From contig NC_083341.1 of NCBI RefSeq assembly GCF_019175385.1, forward strand, positions 16,624,203 to 16,688,202: a stretch of 64,000 bases of DNA, given 5' to 3'. The notes under the pieces were generated by a model that was not told where the DNA came from, did not search any database, and saw only the letters and a list, made by a program, of their open reading frames with translations. Positions 59,001 through 64,000 of the stretch are shown here, one piece after another. This stretch comes from Lycium barbarum. Lineage: Eukaryota > Streptophyta > Magnoliopsida > Solanales > Solanaceae. The translations under genes were made by a program, and so were the position numbers. How positions within the stretch are numbered: the first letter of the stretch is position 1; each line of letters starts with the position of its first letter.

Positions 59001-62000
59001 TGCGTACAATAGACCCTTGTGGTCCGGCCCTTCCCCGGACCCCGTGCATAGCGAGAGCTTAGTGCACCGGGCTGCCCCTTTATTGTTTACTCAATCGGTG
59101 ATGGGACCCTTATATACAGTGAAAGGCTAGCAGCAATTATAAGTTTTACTCCTGCTTCTTAACACTTAAATCTATATCCATTCATCACAGTATATATCTT
59201 GTGGCACAAAAGGGCAACCAAGTGGTTTTCAATATACTAAGCATGCCTGGTCTTCAATGCTCGGATTTCAATTCAAAAGAATGGTTAAGCCTAACCTGGT
59301 TCAATTCAAAAGAATGGCCCAAAGAGTACAAAAAGATAATATACATTTTGATTTATTCAAAAAAATAGACACATATATAAATAAATATAATTTTTAAATA
59401 TGTATATATAAAGTCAGTTTGGTTCGGGTTTTTCTTTCGACTTGAAACCAAAACCAAACCAGCTCCAATCTCAAGGCCAGATGCCTGACTACTCTTTTTA
59501 GCTGGATTAATCTTACCCCTGCATATAACCCAAACTCTTTTTTGGATTTTATTAGCTCCTTAGTCTTATGATAGATTCTTGGATTTGTCAGCTCTCTAGA
59601 CCTATGATAGGTTTTTTGTTATCTTTGTATGAGCTGATATTTCCTCCTCTTTTGTAACTATGCATCCCCTTGATGCCTTTGTGATTATAAAACACTTACT
59701 TCATCAAAAAGAAGAAAAGGAGCATACTTATTGTGATGAGAAATAATACTTGTATATGGAAAGCTACATAATTTGGGAATACGTGGAACTTTGAAAAATG
59801 TAAGCATTCCAACTCTACAAGTTTTATTGGATTGAATTTCTATTATATGCAGAACATGAAGTAGTTAGATATGTTAAAGAACTTGTTCTATTTCACTTAA
59901 ATGGCTATACAGCGAGATTCCTAATTAAGGATCTTGTGAACTCATTAACCTACAGAGATGCAACAGTTGATTATGGAAACTAAGACCAGAACGATTATTG
60001 ACACCTAAATGTTAGTATTCATAAGATATTTAGACAATTTTCTCATTCCATTCAGTAAAAATCTGTTGGCTGCTATCTCCAGTAGTCATGTTGGCTGCAG
60101 TCACCAGTAGATGTTGATTTCTAGACTAGAGGAAAGCACAGAAAATTCATTGCAGTTTCTTAATGATAATAACACCAGTCTATATTAACATGTCGATATT
60201 TTCACATGAAGTTTGACATCATAGTTCAGGCTTCAGGAGGTGTATAATCCGATACCAACAGGAATTCAAACCTATCGAAGTAAGTGAAATATGGAACTAA
60301 AGTTTTCAAGTGACCTGAAGGGAAGCAGTTGCCACTATCATTTGAAGTCTCGCTATTGTGAAACTGGGCGAACACAAGTAGTAAAGGTAAGTAAACAATA
60401 AGCAAATAAAGGGCATTGGCTTACGAATCAAGCAATTGAAACCACAGACTCTCGGCTTCATCGGGGTCCAATCGGGGGCTATTCCTCTGGCACAGTCCAA
60501 TACAAGTGCGCAAAATATCTAGTATGTCAGTAACCTGCAATAAAATACGATGTTGAAAGACTAGACCTAATAAGACAAATCTTACCATAAAAGAGGAGTA
60601 TTAGAGGAAAAAAACCTCGTTCTTGCTTAAAATAGCTTTGAAATGCTCAGGAGCCGTATCACAGTGTTCACTTTCAACAGCAGCAGCAAGCAGGATGAAT
60701 TTTTCATTGAGTGAAGATATAACAAGTAAAAGGGCACTTCCGATGTCACCAACCCTTTCTAACAAGAAAGCAGCTGCATCTATAACTCCATACTCCTGGC
60801 ATAAATGCAAGCAGCGTTCCACCCTATAGCTTTCGAAAGTCTCCAAGAATCTGAGAACTGACTTACGCTCGTACCTACATAATAGCTACACACAAAAAAA
60901 ATGTATAAGGAAGACGTTGAACTTAGATGGCAGTATAAGACTAAATTGCATCTGCAGGACCCAGGTCAGGATTCACAACTAAGGCCTAAATGGAAGTGGC
61001 TTCTGAAGCAGACTTTTAAGCAAAAGCTCTATATTCAGGTCTATACGGCACATATTCTGGTAGTTATAGTCACTAACAGCAGACTATTGTACTAAAAATT
61101 GCCTGATTACTTCATTTAGATGCAATAAAACACCGAGTGAGAAAACAAAACTAATATAGCTCTTTAAAAACAAGCTGACAAGTAGTCAATCCTATAGGCT
61201 GGAGGCAAAAGAGAGGGTCCATGAAAATACATCAGTAAGTTGAACTAATATAGCTCTTTAAAAACAAGCTGACAAGTAGTCAATCCTATAGGCTGGAGGC
61301 AAAAGAGAGGGTCCATGAAAATACATCAGTAAGTTGTCGGATGAACAAAGACAACACTCATTTCAAGATAGGTAACGGTAAATACATCAGGTTTTGGAAA
61401 GATAAACGGCTTGGAATAACACCCTAAAGGAGGAATTCCAGCAGCTATACCTTTTGACCTCATCTCCACATGCTTATGTAAGTCAATGTGAAGTAGAAGG
61501 CAACAGGAACTTACTTCTCAGAAGAAACATTCAAGACCTGGAACTGGAATTAGTAGTAATCTTCTGTCAGGTCTAGAAGAAGTAACAGTCAACCCCCTCA
61601 TGATGGACAAGTTGGTGAAGGGCTGTAGCAACAATGGTACTTTTACAGTGAAATCATGCTACTTTAATATGTTCCGCAGCAGCAGAATCATAGAAGATTG
61701 GCCATGGAAGATAGTGTGGAAGGTCAAAATTCCTACAGAGGTTGGTTGCTTAGTTGGAAAGCAACACGTGAAAATTCGATAACGACCCCCTCACTCAACA
61801 GTAGGTGCTATATGTGCCTAAGCACTCTGAAGAAACATGCCACCTCCCTACTGCATTGTCAATAGCGAGATAGATATGGAGTATGTTATTCTATCTTTTG
61901 GGGTACACAGGGTAATACCCTTTCAAGACACAGAATCCTACAGAGGTTGGGGGCAACGGAAAGTCAGTAAGTGCATCCGGAAGATATGGCAGATGGTACC

Positions 62001-64000
62001 AGCTTGCACTTTTTGGTGCTTATGGACAGAAAGAAATCGCAAATTCTTTGATGAAGTACTAACTCCCACAATATCCTAAAAGCTAGATGCCTTGTAAACC
62101 TTTTTTGCTGTTGTAGGCTCCATGCTGTAAACATATTTTTATCAGTTTTTTTTACTTTTTAAGCTCCTTTGCCACATAGAGGAAGGCACTGCACAGGATC
62201 TGACTCTCTTTTGCTCTCTGCTGTAATTTTCAGTATCCTCTTGATTCATTTTCAATGAAACTCCAATTACTTGATTTGAAAAAAAAAATAGTAGATAAGA
62301 GCAGGTATTTCCATCGATACAGGGCATATCAAGAGAAAATTCATGCTCAATAAGCTGAAACAACATTAAAGGAAAAGAAAGTGAACTAGAAAGGATTTCC
62401 CACCTATATAAATTAAAAGGTAGACCTCTAACATGGAGCACTTTTAACAATGTATGAATTAGGTTCTAGAAATATTTTTGGCTGGGTGATGGAAGATTAA
62501 AGATAAATTTCCTGTTTGCATAGCTTCAGGGTGGCATTTGAATTTCCGGAGGAATTTTAACGATTGGGAAATGGATGAAGTCAGCCAGTTGCTAAATTTG
62601 TTGAACCTGTAACCCTTGATGTGAACAAGTTGGACTCCCAGATCCGGAGAGCTAATAAGGATGCCAGATTTTCTCTTAATAGCTGTTATATTCTTCTGCA
62701 AAAGCAAGCAGGACAGTGAGATATGACCTGGCCTTGCAAAATGTTGCGGAAAACAAAAGAACCCTCTAAGATTGCTTGTTTTGGTTGGACTGCTGCATTG
62801 AATGCATGTTTAACTCATGACATTTTGCACAAAAAAGGCTTCTCCCTAAATAGTAGATGCCGTTTTGCGAAGAAGCCCAGGAAACTACTAGCCACTTGTT
62901 CTTACATTGCAGGCAATCAACATGGATTTGCGATCTCTTCCTTAATATTTGTGGTATGCAGCGGGTGATGCCTCAGAGTGTGAAAGATTTTCTGGTGTGT
63001 TGGCAGGAAAAAAGTGTTGGTAGAGACTAACCAGACCCGGAGAACCAGTGACAGCAATGTTGTAACTTTCTGTTTTTTTTTTTTTTTTTTTTTTTTGCAG
63101 TACCTCTTTGGTACTCTAATAATGAACTTTCTTATCTTCTAAGAAAAAAACGCAGAAGAAAAAGAAATAGATTTAGTGCTCGGTTCCATTGTTCATTATA
63201 TGGTAACCTGATTAGAAAGAAACAATAATATATTTTTTATAAGGAAAGAAACAATAGATGTTCTGAAGCAAAAAAAGAACAAATCTTCAATGTAAAATAC
63301 AGACGTCTTTAATACTTGTATTTTGGAATTGAGGGGATATAGTGAATGAACTTGGTAAAATATCAGACTTAATTGATTCATTAACTCTAGAACAGGAACC
63401 TGAGTCCATTTCTTGAACATAATCTGCACCTTCTTGCTACTTTTAGTTACATTCCTTTACAACAGACCCAGTGTAACAGCATTTTAGAAAATAATAATTT
63501 TAATTAAATTACTTTACTTTACTCTATCAAAAAAAGAAAACATGAAGTGGAAGCAAATCATGCAATGGAGGAAAAAATACCCCTAAACAAACTTATACAA
63601 AGTCACTACCCAGTTGAGAACAATATTCACCTCAATATAAAGCTCCGTCATTTCATCAGTTATGTGAATTGGATAATTCTGCAGGAGCTTAGGTAAGTCA
63701 GACAAGGTTTCCAGGTACACTTCAGAGGACATATGTTTCTTCTTTTTTCCACAGGGCAAGTCTGAAGCATTATCTTTTCTTAAAGAAGAGAAGTTTAGGG
63801 TGCCCGTTGAATGAACTTCAATGAGTGTCTTCAGATAAAGGAAAAGACTTTCTGGATTAGACCGCAGCTGAGACAAAATGTAATCTCTCTCCTCTCCAAA
63901 ATGATTGACAATCAGAAAAAAAGCTCCTTCCCTGCAGAATCCCAAAATTAGCAAAGATTTTTCAGCACTCTGTGATTCTCCTCTAGAATATTGGTTAAAC
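56067..64000 (-). CDS. VPS8 homologue, CORVET tethering subunit (3' part)
   Basis: The C-terminal part of a large gene; the 5' exons, with the expected WD40 propeller, lie beyond the right edge. Exons in window on -: 63631-64000 (open at the edge), 60616-60885, 60425-60534, 58166-58472, 56869-57276, 56179-56419 and 56067-56092, all GT-AG and in frame (about 577 codons). Recognisable VPS8 segments are GFCREGAFFLIVNHF, FLETFESYRVERCLHLCQEY with AAFLLERVGDIGSALLL, and GTYDFERRIL joined to DTAKSLIEDDT. A C-terminal RING follows, CCICNCPLTK...CGHATHLQC...CPIC. It then has a basic tail ending KEKSIKL. VPS8 is the CORVET-specific subunit that tethers membranes at early/pre-vacuolar endosomes through Rab5-class GTPases. 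Its introns are large and filled with transposon fragments. Confidence 0.9.
56479..56821. mobile_element. hAT-like MITE in VPS8 intron
   Basis: Ends TAGGGGTGGCAAAA and AATTGACACCCCTA are inverted. Subterminal words ATTAGCCCA and TTGACCCGCCC are typical of Solanaceae hAT MITEs. It stops 48 bp from the neighbouring RING-encoding exon. No exact 8-bp duplication could be read. Confidence 0.75.
58021..58100. repeat. Two-copy 40-bp tandem repeat
   Basis: ACATACAGTGAATGGACGAT and following bases repeat with a 40-bp period and few mismatches, in the VPS8 intron next to exon 58166-58472. Confidence 0.8.
58760..59460. mobile_element. hAT-like GGTTTGG repeat, interrupted by a SINE
   Basis: It starts TAGGGGTGCTCATGGTTCGA. 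After the SINE and other sequence it ends in GTTTGGTTCGGG and AAACCAAAACCAAACC near 59460. It lacks a clear complementary terminus, so the right end is truncated or uncertain. It is related to 17619-18330. Confidence 0.6.
58907..59081 (+). mobile_element. Full-length tRNA-derived Solanaceae SINE
   Basis: A 175-bp body starting GCCTTGGCGTAACAGGTAAA (A-box region). It has GGGTTCGAGCC (B box) near 58954 and a conserved body AAGGCTGCGTACAATAGACC, ending CACCGGGCTGCCCC. Exact 20-bp target duplications flank it at 58887-58906 and 59082-59101. High preservation and perfect duplications indicate a young insertion. Confidence 0.95.
61149..61336. repeat. Perfect 94-bp tandem duplication
   Basis: Copies at 61149-61242 and 61243-61336 read identically by eye, from AACTAATATAGC to ATCAGTAAGTTG. 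The absence of mismatches implies a recent slippage or repair event. An assembly artefact is the alternative. Confidence 0.9.
61205..62290 (+). mobile_element. L1-type LINE 3' remnant, first copy
   Basis: The + strand can be read, with frameshifts, as the end of a LINE ORF2: FKIGNGKYIRFWKDKRLG, GTFTVKSCYFNMF, WPWKIVWKVKIPTE (zf-RVT region) and WCLWTERNRKFFDE. A short poly(A) follows at about 62279. It is antisense within a VPS8 intron. Confidence 0.75.
62460..63155 (+). mobile_element. L1-type LINE 3' remnant, second copy
   Basis: Another zf-RVT-type segment on +: RFSLNSCYILLQKQ, then WPCKMLRKTKEPSKIACFGW and NACLTHDILHKKGFSL. A 24-T run (63069-63092) precedes a LINE-like end AACTTTCTTATCTTCTAAG with an A run. 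It is dead by frameshift and lies antisense in the same VPS8 intron. Confidence 0.75.

Noticed and set aside
1..64000. CRISPR arrays, phage, integrons, operons or defence islands
   Set aside because: The sequence is plant nuclear DNA; repeats seen are transposon or simple repeats with no regular spacer pattern.
1..64000. LTR retrotransposons or integrated pararetrovirus
   Set aside because: No long direct terminal repeats, tRNA primer site with polypurine tract, or gag/pol motifs of these classes were recognised.

Overview
This is nuclear DNA from a flowering plant, very probably a member of the Solanaceae. Evidence: GT-AG introns, AT-rich intergenic DNA crowded with small TIR transposons, SINEs of the Solanaceae tRNA-derived type, and an intact NLR gene closely resembling the tomato Tm-2 family. 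The genus cannot be fixed from the sequence alone. No bacterial, viral or organellar segment was seen.

Layout. (1) 1-15.7 kb: two intronless, tandemly duplicated MAPKKK17/18-like kinase genes on + (1624-2829 and 14593-15705). Their promoters are also duplicated. A MULE foldback element (3724-4888) and a CACTA element with a decayed TNPA-like gene (6606-10850) lie between them. (2) 15.7-28.2 kb: MITEs around a two-exon BAP31-like ER membrane protein gene on - (19236-25599). Its 5.5 kb intron holds RTE LINE, SINE and PIF/Harbinger sequence. (3) 28.2-32.9 kb: a Mutator-like element with long TIRs carrying a broken plant mobile domain (PMD) gene. (4) 34.8-46.1 kb: a 16-exon RAD16-like SNF2/RING helicase gene on -, reconstructed with every junction in frame (908 codons). 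Its introns hold an RPL23 processed pseudogene, SINEs and Harbinger MITEs. (5) 46.2-51.9 kb: repeat-rich DNA, including one element nested in another. (6) 51994-54600: a single-exon, full-length CC-NB-LRR gene. (7) 56.1-64.0 kb: the 3' part of a VPS8 (CORVET subunit) gene on -, running off the right edge, with LINE fragments, a SINE and hAT-type MITEs in its introns.

The genes serve separate cellular roles: stress/ABA kinase signalling, ER membrane biology, DNA repair or chromatin remodelling, immunity, and endosomal trafficking. Nothing suggests a shared pathway. What the window does show well is transposon biology: about twenty elements are recognisable, many with exact target-site duplications, and two are nested. 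I found no convincing undescribed system. The most unusual item is the MULE that carries PMD coding sequence and no visible mudrA transposase.
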